Below are positions 8,303-15,995 of a stretch of 64,000 nt of DNA, one piece after another; the first letter of the stretch is position 1; each line of letters starts with the position of its first letter. The translations under genes were made by a program, and so were the position numbers. The stretch spans positions 1,057,001 through 1,121,000 of the forward strand of contig NZ_CP020947.1 of the NCBI RefSeq assembly GCF_000172795.2, read 5' to 3'. The notes beneath the pieces are model-generated. The model was not told the DNA's origin, ran no database searches, and worked only from the letters and a program-made list of their open reading frames with translations. The DNA comes from Rhizobium sp. CIAT894 (GTDB lineage Bacteria > Pseudomonadota > Alphaproteobacteria > Rhizobiales > Rhizobiaceae).

Positions 8303-9397
8303 CTAAACGCCGTAACGCACGGGGTCTTCGCCGACTTCCGCCATGCCTTCGGCAAGGGTGGACATCAGCTGTTCACGGCGAGCCGGCCGCATCAATGACA
8401 GTCCGCGCGCGATGGCCTCACGCCACGACTGGCCGCGTTCCCACGCCTCGCAATAGGCGAGCGCAAGATCGGAATGGCGGCGGGTGGCGCCCATCGCTTC
8501 GAAGAGATGGGATGCCTGCTGCACGTCCTTTTCACGTTTGAGCGCGCCGTTGTCGTCGTTCTGTCTGCGCGAGGCGACGATCAGCTTGTGGACGGCGTAA
8601 CGCTCCGGAGCGGGAACGTTGACCGTAACGCCGCTCTTGTGAAGGAGCACGGTCCTGATCGGGTTGTAGATGAGGTAATCGAGAAACCGAAGAGGCTCTG
8701 CGGAAATTCCCCCAAGCGCCGGCATATCGGCGGGCTTGTTCTGGTTGTCGTCGCTGCCGGTATTCGGCGTCAGGAACTCGACCTTGTAATTCCTCGAATT
8801 CACGAACTGGGTCGAGCGTGTCGGATGGTTGAGATGCGGCACCTCCCGGAAGGTCGGATCCAGCTTTTCGAGAACCTCTCGAATGGGCGGAATGCTGTCG
8901 CCGACCGCCGTCGAGATCGAATGAAACTGGGCGAAGCCGGCATCGCCCGTCTGCATCAGCGCGGTCGGCAGCCGAACGCCGAGCACGCCGGAATAGGTGT
9001 GGAAGGCCACGGTGCCGACGAGAACCGCGCGCAGGCGGAACAGTCCTGCATTGGCCAGCGCCTCGATGACGTCGCCGGTAAACCTGGGCGGCGCGTTCAT
9101 GCCGCCTTCTCTTGTCAGAGTGGCCACCATGCGCCGCCGGTTTCTGAGATCGTCCTTGATCGCGCCGAATTCGCCGACCCTTTTCGTCACCTCCTCGTCG
9201 CTCTTCGGCCCGACATAGGAGCGTTTGACGCCGTCTTGGCCGGGAAGGTCGAAATACCAGTATTCCTTGCCCTTCACCGGGACGGAGACGAACCGACCCT
9301 CCAGCGGAAACTCGGCGACGAAGCTTCCATCCAGCGAACGCTGACCGAGCTCGGCCAGCATGGTCTGGTACATCAGGTCGATCTCGCGGACGGGCAT
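8303..9397 (-). CDS. Nucleotidyltransferase-fold protein (GSU2403/NTP_transf_8 family)
   Basis: This 364-residue protein resembles the GSU2403-type nucleotidyltransferase family (PF12281). Visible parts are the segment EYWYFDLPGQDGVKRSYVGP, the core VLVGTVAFHTYSGVLGV (about 125-141), and late conserved YLIYNPIRTVLL and PERYAVHKLIVASRR. Family members are poorly characterised; some relatives act in toxin or defence contexts. I place the start at 9397 (MPVREIDLMYQ) because the longer frame would translate through a 30-bp palindrome. Two such palindromes lie just upstream, so expression is probably tightly controlled. It stands alone, with no antitoxin-like partner upstream. Confidence 0.8.
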   Translation of the reverse strand: MPVREIDLMYQTMLAELGQRSLDGSFVAEFPLEGRFVSVPVKGKEYWYFDLPGQDGVKRSYVGPKSDEEVTKRVGEFGAIKDDLRNRRRMVATLTREGGMNAPPRFTGDVIEALANAGLFRLRAVLVGTVAFHTYSGVLGVRLPTALMQTGDAGFAQFHSISTAVGDSIPPIREVLEKLDPTFREVPHLNHPTRSTQFVNSRNYKVEFLTPNTGSDDNQNKPADMPALGGISAEPLRFLDYLIYNPIRTVLLHKSGVTVNVPAPERYAVHKLIVASRRQNDDNGALKREKDVQQASHLFEAMGATRRHSDLALAYCEAWERGQSWREAIARGLSLMRPARREQLMSTLAEGMAEVGEDPVRYGV

Positions 9398-9409
9398 GGA
9401 TTCTCTCGC

Positions 9410-9439
9410 GTTATAACTTTCCTGCAAAAAGATTATAAC
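9410..9439. promoter_or_regulatory. Palindromic operator-like site 1 upstream of the nucleotidyltransferase gene
   Basis: A 30-bp near-palindrome starts gttataactttc and ends gattataac. It lies 13 bp before the proposed start codon and is nearly identical to the site at 9478-9507, 68 bp away. Confidence 0.75.
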
Positions 9440-9477
9440 CCCGATTTCCATCGGCGGAAAGCCCGGCCTTCTCCGTG

Positions 9478-9507
9478 GTTATAACTTTCTCGCAGAAAAG
9501 TTATAAC
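9478..9507. promoter_or_regulatory. Palindromic operator-like site 2 upstream of the nucleotidyltransferase gene
   Basis: A 30-bp near-perfect palindrome starts gttataactttc and ends gaaaagttataac. Its arms are better matched than those of the partner site at 9410-9439. Four gttataac-type half sites thus cover the promoter. Confidence 0.75.
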
Positions 9508-9638
9508 GACACGCGATTGCACCGCAACGCGATGGCTTCGGCGCTTCCCGAACCAGCTTTATGCGCCGCGCTTTCGAATCAACCGGAACGAGTCCCAAAG
9601 TGATTCGTTGAGTCGCGTTCGGTGTGAGATACTGCGCC

Positions 9639-9878
9639 ATGAGCAGGCGACGAAGCTTCAAACCGGTGAAGATCACCATCAATGGCAAGGTCAGGACGGT
9701 CTATAATGTCGTCCAGGCCGGCAACGCTTTGCTGAACGACTGGCCCGACCAGACGCCGGCGGCCAAGGTTGCCGAGCGGCTTGTGCTTGACGTCTTCAAC
9801 GATGCCGCCGAGCCCGAGCAGGTGCGCCGGGCCTTCATTACCGCGGCCAAGGCGAGCGATATCAAATATAGTTCCTGA
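9639..9878 (+). CDS. DUF982 family protein
   Basis: This 79-residue protein has the DUF982 pattern: a strand-rich N terminus (FKPVKITINGKVRTVYNV), a central helix with LLNDWPD, and a second helix ending FITAAKASDI. DUF982 proteins are small, of unknown function, and largely restricted to Rhizobiales, where they occur in many copies. I choose the ATG at 9639 over the upstream GTG at 9624 because homology begins with MSRRRSFKPV. Confidence 0.75.
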   Translation: MSRRRSFKPVKITINGKVRTVYNVVQAGNALLNDWPDQTPAAKVAERLVLDVFNDAAEPEQVRRAFITAAKASDIKYSS

Positions 9879-9904
9879 TCGGTCGTGCTGGGCTAAGCTT
9901 GGGC

Positions 9905-10132
9905 TTACTTCCAAGATGCCTGCTCCTGATTGGCGAGGTCCTCGCTCTTGAACCGCGTCTCCATCCAGGCGGCGGTGACGACCGCGGCGAGGAAGCCGAA
10001 GGCGAGGCAGGTGATGGCCTGCTTGCGCCAGGAGATGAAGCTTACCGGCGCCGCGGTGAGGGGCTTTTCCGCGCAATCACCCGGCGGGCAGGCGCAGCCG
10101 GAAAAGGCCTTGACGATGCAATCGGCAGACAT
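9905..10132 (-). CDS. Small membrane protein of unknown function
   Basis: This 75-residue protein has a cysteine-rich N-terminal part (CIVKAFSGCACPPGDC) and one hydrophobic segment (about residues 38-56, AITCLAFGFLAAVVTAAW). The start is backed by a ggggagcggag ribosome site. It follows the 10144-10407 gene by 11 bp in the same direction, so both form a leftward operon behind two repressor-type operators. This places it in the phage's left operon. I recognise no family. Confidence 0.65.
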   Translation of the reverse strand: MSADCIVKAFSGCACPPGDCAEKPLTAAPVSFISWRKQAITCLAFGFLAAVVTAAWMETRFKSEDLANQEQASWK

Positions 10133-10143
10133 CTCCGCTCCCC

Positions 10144-10407
10144 TCAGGCGTAAAGCTGATCGTGATCGGTCATGCCCATAATCTCACGGGCATAGCGGTA
10201 ATGCTCCTCGACGGAGGCGCGGGCGCCGCGCAGCCAAGAGGGGCCGCGGACCGCGTGTTCGGGACGGCGCAGGAAGGCGAAGCCGAGGGCGCCCATGCGC
10301 TGGGCCTCGATCGCCATATAGGCGCTGCAGTCGCTCATCCCCAGCACGCCGTTCCAGCGGACGTCGCGCTTGCTCTCCTCGGTCTCGATATTGCGGATGT
10401 GCTGCAT
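10144..10407 (-). CDS. Hypothetical protein, first gene of the phage left operon
   Basis: This 87-residue soluble protein (IETEESKRDVRWNGVLGMSD near the start, then EHYRYAREIMGMTDHD near the end) has no recognised family. A ribosome site (aggaca) precedes the ATG. Two operator-type sites (10448-10498) lie 40-90 bp upstream and match those at the repressor gene, so it is probably silenced in the lysogen. Its job is unknown; a small early lytic or immunity function would fit its position. Confidence 0.65.
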   Translation of the reverse strand: MQHIRNIETEESKRDVRWNGVLGMSDCSAYMAIEAQRMGALGFAFLRRPEHAVRGPSWLRGARASVEEHYRYAREIMGMTDHDQLYA

Positions 10408-10447
10408 CGCCCTGTCCTCTGCCTGCCGGGTCGGCTTGAGAGTGAAA

Positions 10448-10498
10448 GGTATATATAATACCCAATCGCGTCAATCGGAAAAGGTATAAAAAATACCT
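10448..10498. promoter_or_regulatory. Two phage operators (ggtat-N5-atacc) at the left promoter
   Basis: Sites at 10448-10462 (ggtat atata atacc) and 10483-10497 (ggtat aaaaa atacc) are perfect palindromes in their 5-bp arms. Their centres are 35 bp apart. They match three sites at 11854-11927 beside the repressor gene, so the same protein should bind both clusters. Confidence 0.85.
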
Positions 10499-11205
10499 CA
10501 ATGATTGACGAGGTACGAATCATAGGCGTATGTCTGGATGCAGTGATTGGGCGACCGGGTGCAACTCCCGAGCTGACGAAGCCCAGCGGCGCGGGAAGCG
10601 AAAGTCCTTAAGTGCGCTGTCAGAAAATCAGGACGAGGGCGAAGCGAACGGCCCCTCTGGCACGTGTCCCATCCCGGCTCCGGCCTTCAGGACCCTGGCC
10701 AATGCTCTCCCGGCTTCATGGGCTTTGCTCATGGGGTAGGGGGAAGCTTTGGCCGGAACCCTCCCTCACCAGCCTTCAGGAGCGAAGATAGAGAGATAGA
10801 AAACAAGCCTATCTTGGAGTCTGATGCTGCGAGAAAAACGGTAGGGCGCAACGAGATCGGAATCGCCGCCGCGGTGATCAGGCCCAGGCCTTGGGACCGC
10901 CGAATTTTCGATTCGTGGGTGAGGGCTGCCGAAGGATATTTCCCTCGGCAAGACGGGTGGTGTCCGGAGTTTCGCAATGTCTCGTTTCAAAGGAGGGTGC
11001 CCCGATGACCCTGAGTGATCCCGATCGCCGGATCGGGAGATCGGAGCGGGATCCTACAGGCCGTACATTTCGCGCGCGGCGCTGAAGGCCAGGAGAAGCA
11101 CCGCTGATGTGACGATATAAAACCAAATTCTGCCGGCGCGCGACGAGGGGCGGATTATCTTGATTTCCTTGACAAATAAGGTTTATTGCAGCGTTTTTCC
11201 GAGTC
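10499..11205. other. About 700 bp without a supported gene
   Basis: No open frame here has both a ribosome site and protein-like composition. On the minus strand, bases 11054-11165 could encode a short hydrophobic peptide ending ...REMYGL right after the repressor gene, but it has no standard start codon. Several G/C-rich inverted repeats (for example around 11019-11036) could be RNA structure, but no known RNA family is recognised. Confidence 0.4.
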
Positions 11206-11853
11206 CTACATCTCGATGATCGATCGGCGGACGCGGCCGACGATGGTGACGGCGCCCTGGAATTGCGGCGGCGGCACATCCTCGTAGGAGGCGGGCTGGA
11301 AGGGCGGGTCGTCGTTCGGGCGGTAGCGCTTGTAGGTGGCGGCCCCGGTTTCGTCGGCGACGACATAGAGCGCGTTCGGCGCCAGGCGCTTGTCGCGCAG
11401 GTTGACGAAGATGATCGAACCCGGCGGCGAGATCTTGTTCATAGAATTGCCTTCGACCTCGAGCGCGATCCATTCGCCATCGGGAAGATCGAGTGCGGCC
11501 ACCGTCGGGAATTCCGAAAAGTCGGTGATCGGCGCCTGCTCGCTCAGCTGGCCGGCGCTGACCCAGGAGATCTTCGGCACGTCGGCGACGGAGACCGGCA
11601 GTTCATCCGGATCGAGCGCATTGCCGGTTCCGAACTGCAGCCAGTTGGGATTGACCTTGAAGGCGCGGGCATACTTCTTCGCATCGGCGATGCCGAAGCC
11701 GTTGCGGCCGGATTCATGCGCCTTGTAGACATTGACGTTCCAGCCGAGCCGATCGACGATCGCCTTCGGCCCGGCAAAGCCGGCGTTCTTCCTGGCCATG
11801 ACCAGCCGCTTTGCGCGTTCTTCGCGCTCAAATTGTTCCTGATCTTTCAACAT
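11206..11853 (-). CDS. Phage repressor: HTH plus S24 (LexA/CI-like) peptidase domain
   Basis: This 215-residue protein has an XRE-like helix-turn-helix (about 12-75) and a C-terminal S24 autoproteolysis domain. The catalytic serine is in EGNSM (residue 137), the lysine in ATYKRY (residue 175), and the Ala-Gly cleavage site is at residues 100-101 (WVSAG). Proteins of this kind hold a prophage silent and cut themselves when RecA filaments form. It faces a divergent rightward operon, with three matching operators in the 77-bp gap and two more at the left operon. This is the immunity switch of the element. Confidence 0.93.
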   Translation of the reverse strand: MLKDQEQFEREERAKRLVMARKNAGFAGPKAIVDRLGWNVNVYKAHESGRNGFGIADAKKYARAFKVNPNWLQFGTGNALDPDELPVSVADVPKISWVSAGQLSEQAPITDFSEFPTVAALDLPDGEWIALEVEGNSMNKISPPGSIIFVNLRDKRLAPNALYVVADETGAATYKRYRPNDDPPFQPASYEDVPPPQFQGAVTIVGRVRRSIIEM

Positions 11854-11927
11854 GATATAAATTATACCCTAAAAAAAGGTATATGTAATGCCCTATTGCG
11901 CTTGACAGATCGGGTATTAATTGTACC
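11854..11927. promoter_or_regulatory. Three phage operators and the rightward promoter
   Basis: Palindromes of form ggtat-N5-atacc lie at 11854-11868 (gatat/atacc), 11878-11892 (ggtat/atgcc) and 11913-11927 (ggtat/gtacc). The first touches the repressor start codon and the third abuts the rightward gene. A ttgaca box at 11902-11907 may be the -35 of the rightward promoter, with the third operator covering its -10 region. Confidence 0.85.
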
Positions 11928-11930
11928 CTA

Positions 11931-12164
11931 ATGCCCATGACACAGAACGAAATCATCCATAGCCGGGCCAGCCTTTCCCGCGAGATCCGGCGCTGCGGCG
12001 CCCGCTACAGCGGCTGCCCGATCTGCGCCAAGGCGCTGTCGATCGCCGAGGTGATCGAGCGCCACTGCGAGGCCTGCGACCGGCCGACAAGCCCCAAAGA
12101 GATGCTGGAGATCTTGCCCGGCGCCTCTGCCATCACCGATCCCGACGGCGTCACCCCTCCCTGA
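11931..12164 (+). CDS. Small zinc-finger-like early phage protein
   Basis: This 77-residue protein has paired cysteine motifs, CPIC (about residue 29) and CEAC (about 46), separated by a helix. That is the spacing of a small zinc ribbon or treble-clef-like fold. It is the first gene right of the operator cluster, so it should be the earliest product after induction. A second ATG at 11937 is equally possible. No family is recognised. Role in early gene control or host takeover is inference. Confidence 0.65.
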   Translation: MPMTQNEIIHSRASLSREIRRCGARYSGCPICAKALSIAEVIERHCEACDRPTSPKEMLEILPGASAITDPDGVTPP

Positions 12165-12293
12165 CGGCGATCGGCGGCCGGCGTCGCTGCCCTCCCTCGG
12201 CGACGCCGGCCTCTTAATCCCCTGCTTCTGTGGCCCAACCCGTGTGCGCGGGAATAACGAGCCGCGCTCGAAATCGAAAAGAAGGATGAAACG

Positions 12294-12569
12294 ATGAGCA
12301 TCCCTGCCAAAACAGCCCCAGCGCAGCGCGAAGACGCCCGCATGAGCGCGCTCGAGCTCTTCCGCACCGGCCGGGACTATATCGAAATCTCGGCCATCCT
12401 CGGAATGTCGGTGCCGTCGGTGGAAAGCGAGATCCATCGGCTGCGAAGCGCCGAGAAGGGCGACACCGCGGGGCAGGTCCATGCCGGCGCGGAGCCTCGC
12501 CGGTTTCCCCGCCGCCCGCTCCAGCCGGGCATGCCGATCAATTTTGCCCGCGGGCGGCGGCGGGTTTGA
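12294..12569 (+). CDS. Small helix-turn-helix phage protein
   Basis: This 91-residue protein has an N-terminal half (about 18-52) that reads as a winged or simple helix-turn-helix: LFRTGRDYIEISAILGMSVP followed by SVESEIHRLR. The second half is arginine-rich and probably disordered. A ribosome site (aaggatg) precedes the ATG. It sits in the rightward early operon and is likely a small regulator. It is too short to assign to a named family. Confidence 0.6.
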   Translation: MSIPAKTAPAQREDARMSALELFRTGRDYIEISAILGMSVPSVESEIHRLRSAEKGDTAGQVHAGAEPRRFPRRPLQPGMPINFARGRRRV

Positions 12570-12595
12570 GGCCGGCCCCCAGAAAAGGAAAACGC

Positions 12596-12976
12596 ATGGC
12601 GAAGCAAACAAAGGCCAGGGAAACCGGGGACCGCGACATCATGGACATCCTCAGCCCGGTGCTGGGGGAGGAGCTGGCGGCGGCCGTCATCGAACATCGC
12701 AAGCGCACGCTGAGGCGGCCGCTGACGGCTTACGCAGCCCGGATCCAAGCCAGGGAATATCTGCTGACCGGCGATCCGGCCGGTGCTGCCGAAATGCAGA
12801 TCTTCCGCGGCTGGCAGGCGATCAAATGCGACTGGTACCTCAAGGAGAAGGCGCGGGAGGCCCAGTCGATCAACAGCAGCACCAGAAGGACGACAGTCGA
12901 TGCCGCAAGAGATTTCCTCTCCGGTGAAGATCATAGCGGGGATGCTTTCGGGTTTCCCGGCATCATCAGGCACTGA
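12596..12976 (+). CDS. Hypothetical early phage protein
   Basis: This 126-residue, mainly helical protein (ILSPVLGEELAAAVIEHRKR, then LTAYAARIQAREYLLTGDPA) has no recognised family. The ATG at 12596 follows an aaaagga ribosome site, and the frame upstream of it is not protein-like. Its 3' end overlaps the start of the next gene by 77 bp, a coupling typical of phage early operons. Confidence 0.65.
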   Translation: MAKQTKARETGDRDIMDILSPVLGEELAAAVIEHRKRTLRRPLTAYAARIQAREYLLTGDPAGAAEMQIFRGWQAIKCDWYLKEKAREAQSINSSTRRTTVDAARDFLSGEDHSGDAFGFPGIIRH

Positions 12977-13337
12977 TCCCGACATGCAGATCCGCGCCTA
13001 TCTGCTGGCCATCGACGGCATCCCGCTGGAGGCGGTCTGGCAGGCCGCCAAACTCTTCATCTCCGGAAAGGTCAAGAACCATAACCGCGCCTTTGCCCCG
13101 AGCTGCGCCAGTTTTGCCGAGCAGTGCCGCCGTCAGCAGGCGGTAATCGAAGTGCAAAGCCGCCAGCGCCCCGAGCGGCCGCCCGAGACGCCGCAGCCGA
13201 AAGTCGCGGCCTACAAGATGCAGCTGCTGCGCGACGCGGCGAACGGCAGCCGCAACGCCCGGCGGGAACTGGCGAAGATGTTTCCCGACAACCCGATTAT
13301 TGCAAAAGCCGCACGGCACGAGGAGGCATTGAGGTGA
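12900..13337 (+). CDS. Hypothetical early phage protein
   Basis: This 145-residue protein starts at the ATG at 12900 behind an agaagg ribosome site. Residues 25-60 resemble segments found in phage replication accessory proteins (IRAYLLAIDGIPLEAVWQAA, then KLFISGKVKNHNRAFAPSCA), with a basic helical C terminus. It overlaps the upstream gene and ends in the gtga that starts the next gene, so translation is coupled. Function is not assigned. Confidence 0.65.
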   Translation: MPQEISSPVKIIAGMLSGFPASSGTDPDMQIRAYLLAIDGIPLEAVWQAAKLFISGKVKNHNRAFAPSCASFAEQCRRQQAVIEVQSRQRPERPPETPQPKVAAYKMQLLRDAANGSRNARRELAKMFPDNPIIAKAARHEEALR

Positions 13338-13630
13338 GAGGCCTATTCTGGACGGAAGACAAGATCGTCAAGGCGCAGACGCTCTGGCAGGAGGGGCTCT
13401 CGGCACGAGAGATCGCCAACCTGTTCGGATCGAAGAAGAACACCGTCATCAACATGGCGCGCCGCAACCGCGACAGGTTTCCCGCCAGGCAGGATGCCAG
13501 GCATGCGCCGCCCGAGACGCGTGAGGCGAAAGCGCCGATCCGCCATCCCGACCGGGTCACGCGGGTGACGCTGTCGGGTGCGCATGTGACGATGCCGCGC
13601 GTGCCCTGCATCGATGGGCCGGCGTCATGA
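13334..13630 (+). CDS. GcrA-like regulator, phage-encoded
   Basis: This 98-residue protein (GTG start in a gtga overlap) has a GcrA-type N terminus: FWTEDKIVKAQTLWQEGLSA (residues 5-24) followed by REIANLFGSKKNTVINMARR. In Caulobacter and relatives GcrA binds sigma70 and acts at promoters with methylated GANTC sites to drive cell-cycle genes. This copy keeps the DNA-binding helices but has a short basic tail and lacks the full GcrA C-terminal sigma-binding domain. It could redirect host cell-cycle transcription or act as a late-gene activator; both are inference. Confidence 0.78.
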   Translation: MRGLFWTEDKIVKAQTLWQEGLSAREIANLFGSKKNTVINMARRNRDRFPARQDARHAPPETREAKAPIRHPDRVTRVTLSGAHVTMPRVPCIDGPAS

Positions 13631-13854
13631 GCCCCGCCATCAAGAGTCGGCCCATCAAGAACAACGTCACCCCGCGCGAAACCGAAATCATCGGCTGGAT
13701 GGCGGCGGGAAAGACCGCCGCCGAGATCGGCACCATTCTCGGCATATCGCCGGTCACGGTGAACACGCACATCGCCAACGCCAAGGCGAGCCTCGGCGTT
13801 TTCAAGGATACCGCGCTCGTCGCCGCCGCTTTGCGCAACGGCATCATTCGATAG
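13627..13854 (+). CDS. LuxR-type helix-turn-helix protein (stand-alone)
   Basis: This 75-residue protein is only a LuxR C-terminal HTH: TPRETEIIGWMAAGKTAAEI (residues 15-34), then GTILGISPVTVNTHIANAK. It has no sensor domain. The start codon overlaps the stop of the GcrA-like gene (atga). Together the two genes look like a regulatory pair at the end of the early operon. Late-gene activation is a reasonable guess. Confidence 0.8.
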   Translation: MSPAIKSRPIKNNVTPRETEIIGWMAAGKTAAEIGTILGISPVTVNTHIANAKASLGVFKDTALVAAALRNGIIR

Positions 13855-13867
13855 AAGGACAATCAGC

Positions 13868-14461
13868 ATGGGTGGCAAAGCAGCCAAGGTTAAGACACAA
13901 CGGGCAAACAAGGGCGCCGGCCGGCCGCGCAAGGAAAATGTCGAGCGGTTTCCCTGCGGCAAGATCAAGCCGTTCGAAACCGAGAAGGACAATATCAGCG
14001 TCGCGCTATCAGCCCGCCGCCGCATCCACGGCTTCGGCCGGACGGTGAGCGACGAGACGGTCAAAAGCCCGTTCGCCGGTTATACGCTGGGGCGCATGTT
14101 CCTCGACGGCCTGATCACCGCCGAGCAGCGCCAGGCCGGCGACGACTATGCCGAGGCGATGGCCCGCTACCACAAGACCACGGGCATCCCGGCCCCGAGC
14201 CCCAGGGCGCAATCGCTGTTCGCCGTCAAAGGCCACGAAGGCGAAGTCACCGAAAGCCTCGCCGACCGCGCCCGCAAGGCCAGCAACCGCATGATGGCCC
14301 TGCAGGCCATCCTGCTGCGCTGCCAGGACGGCCCGCAGGTCAGGAGCACGGTCTATAACGTCACGGTGATGGACTACGAACACCTGCGCCAGATGCCGCC
14401 GCAGCAATTGCTGTGGCTGCGGCGGGGGTTGATTGCGCTGCGCGCGGCGAGGGGTGGGTGA
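13868..14461 (+). CDS. Hypothetical phage protein at the end of the early block
   Basis: This 197-residue protein has a basic start (KTQRANKGAGRPRKENVE), a middle helical region (LGRMFLDGLITAEQRQAGDD, then YAEAMARYHKTTGIPAPSP) and a C-terminal helix. Proteins of this look sit just ahead of terminase genes in related prophages, as I recall, but here the frame is followed by an AT-rich cargo gene and then host-type genes. Function unknown. It marks the last supported gene of the first phage block. Confidence 0.65.
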   Translation: MGGKAAKVKTQRANKGAGRPRKENVERFPCGKIKPFETEKDNISVALSARRRIHGFGRTVSDETVKSPFAGYTLGRMFLDGLITAEQRQAGDDYAEAMARYHKTTGIPAPSPRAQSLFAVKGHEGEVTESLADRARKASNRMMALQAILLRCQDGPQVRSTVYNVTVMDYEHLRQMPPQQLLWLRRGLIALRAARGG

Positions 14462-14526
14462 TTGGGGCCACCTAGGTGTTTGATCCTAATATTATACTTT
14501 GTGTACCCAAGATGGAGGTGCTATGA

Positions 14527-15354
14527 ATGAGTTTTGGCTGGAATCGTCGGCTTGTGAGGCAAATCTACCTGGACGAGGCAGGGACTTCGGCTAATGACAC
14601 TCACGCTGTCGTGGCAGGGCCTGTTGTCCACGCAGATGACGTTCTTATCCCCCTTCAGACTCACATACATTCTCTAGTTGAAGAATTTATCCCCAAAGAA
14701 GACCATAACAGTTTTGGCGTATTCCATATGACTGACTTATGGAACAACGGGAAATATTTCAAAGACAAGAGTGTTTGGACTTGGGAAAAGAAAAAGCCAA
14801 TTATTGATGCGCTTACAGACATTCCTAGACACTTTAAGCTGCCAATAGTGATGCAGTTCATTGAGCGTTCAAGTTTTGTAGAAGAGCATCCAGAACTCAA
14901 GGCTGGCGACGTTGATCTAGCTATTACGGCAATTGCGTTCTCAGCATGTGAGATGGTGGCTGAATCCCTGATGCGCTCGGTTTATCAAGATGAGATAGCT
15001 CAAATAATCGCCGAGGATAACGACCACACCAGAAAGTTAATTAAGGAGGCACATAATTCATTCCGTGATCCGAGGAAGTGGGCAGATAACGAAATGGGGA
15101 CCGATATTTTCCCCTTCCGTCACATACAAAACGGCGTTCTTTTCGCCGCTAAGGGCGAATCCCCCGCACTGCAAGTTGCTGATATGTGCGCCTTTTTCAT
15201 AAGGGGGCACCTTCGGGGCCAAAGGAATTCGGATCAGTACTACAATAAATTGAAACCTTGGATGTGTGTTTTTCCAAAAGGTGAGGCCGAATATTTTCCT
15301 AGTCTTCGTCCTTCGTATCCATTCGGTCCATTGGTGATGGTTTATGGAGAATGA
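14527..15354 (+). CDS. DUF3800 family protein (RNase H-like fold), AT-rich cargo gene
   Basis: This 275-residue protein has the DUF3800 start IYLDEAGTSANDTHAVVAGP (residues 13-32) with the acidic DEAG motif. It also carries FHMTDLWNNGKYF in the middle and the C-terminal ESPALQVADMCAFFIRGHL. The fold is RNase H-like and function is unproven; such genes occur as scattered cargo in phages and defence regions. A ggaggt ribosome site precedes the ATG. Base composition is visibly richer in A and T than all neighbours, so it was acquired separately. It lies exactly where the phage block stops. Confidence 0.8.
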   Translation: MSFGWNRRLVRQIYLDEAGTSANDTHAVVAGPVVHADDVLIPLQTHIHSLVEEFIPKEDHNSFGVFHMTDLWNNGKYFKDKSVWTWEKKKPIIDALTDIPRHFKLPIVMQFIERSSFVEEHPELKAGDVDLAITAIAFSACEMVAESLMRSVYQDEIAQIIAEDNDHTRKLIKEAHNSFRDPRKWADNEMGTDIFPFRHIQNGVLFAAKGESPALQVADMCAFFIRGHLRGQRNSDQYYNKLKPWMCVFPKGEAEYFPSLRPSYPFGPLVMVYGE

Positions 15355-15995
15355 TTTTCCTCATGCTTCCTTCGAACTCAACATCTCTTTCATCTACTTC
15401 AAGCTCTAGGTGTTTTGTCGCTTCAGCCGGTGGAGCCAGAAGGGTGTCTGGGTGGCGTGTCTTCGAAGCGATGTCGGATGACAGTGATTTTGTATGTTCG
15501 AGGTCAAGCCGATAGAGCGCTCCGTCCGGCGAGAATGCCTTGGCTGCATTGTGCATCAGAGCAAGGGTCTTCCCGTTCGCCAGGGCATCGCCGGCCATCC
15601 ATTGCCTGCGGCTGCGGCCATCGATCGCCCGCAAGAGCATGCCCTCCGGCGCACGTCCCTGAAGGAACAAGGCGCCATCGCGTGTCGGGATCGGCGCGGC
15701 GACAGGAACGCCCGTTTGCCGGAGATGGGTGAGAAAAGCCGTTTCGTTTTTGACGTCGGCTGGACCACGCGCGCGCTGATGCGAGAGGCGGAAGACATAG
15801 CGCTCGCTGTCTCCGCCAACGGCTAGATAAACGTCGTTCAGGCCGCGTTGAAGCAATCGGCAAGAGACCGGCCTGCCAGGGGATAATGCGGAGTGATGAA
15901 CCGTTCGACCGCCTCGACCTGAGGAGTTGAATAGAGCGGATAAAGTCGAGCATGGGCGTTGTTCCAGGGCTTGGCGAGAAGGGCATTTCCTAGAT
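15299..15995 (-). pseudogene. Aminoglycoside phosphotransferase-like (APH/PF01636) gene, frameshifted and truncated
   Basis: Two frames on the minus strand together give the N-terminal half of an APH-type kinase. The upstream part (ending VERFITPHYPLAG) reads in one frame. The lower part (CRLLQRGLNDVYLAVGGDSE, FLTHLRQTGVPVAAPIPT, LMHNAAKAF) reads in another, with the shift near 15875. Similarity stops about 15494 after YRLDLEHT, and the rest of the frame is unrelated sequence, so the catalytic HxDxxxxN and DxD regions are gone. This is a dead gene whose 3' half was lost at the same junction where the AT-rich DUF3800 gene arrived. It is not a resistance gene. Confidence 0.75.

Noticed and set aside
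11054-11165. Short hydrophobic peptide gene after the repressor (minus strand, ending REMYGL)
   Set aside because: Membrane-like sequence, but no ATG, GTG or TTG in the right place, and the frame opens just after a stop. Noted, not called.
15299-15995. Aminoglycoside resistance gene
   Set aside because: Only the N-terminal half of an APH-like kinase is present, with a frameshift and no catalytic loop, and the family includes many non-resistance kinases.
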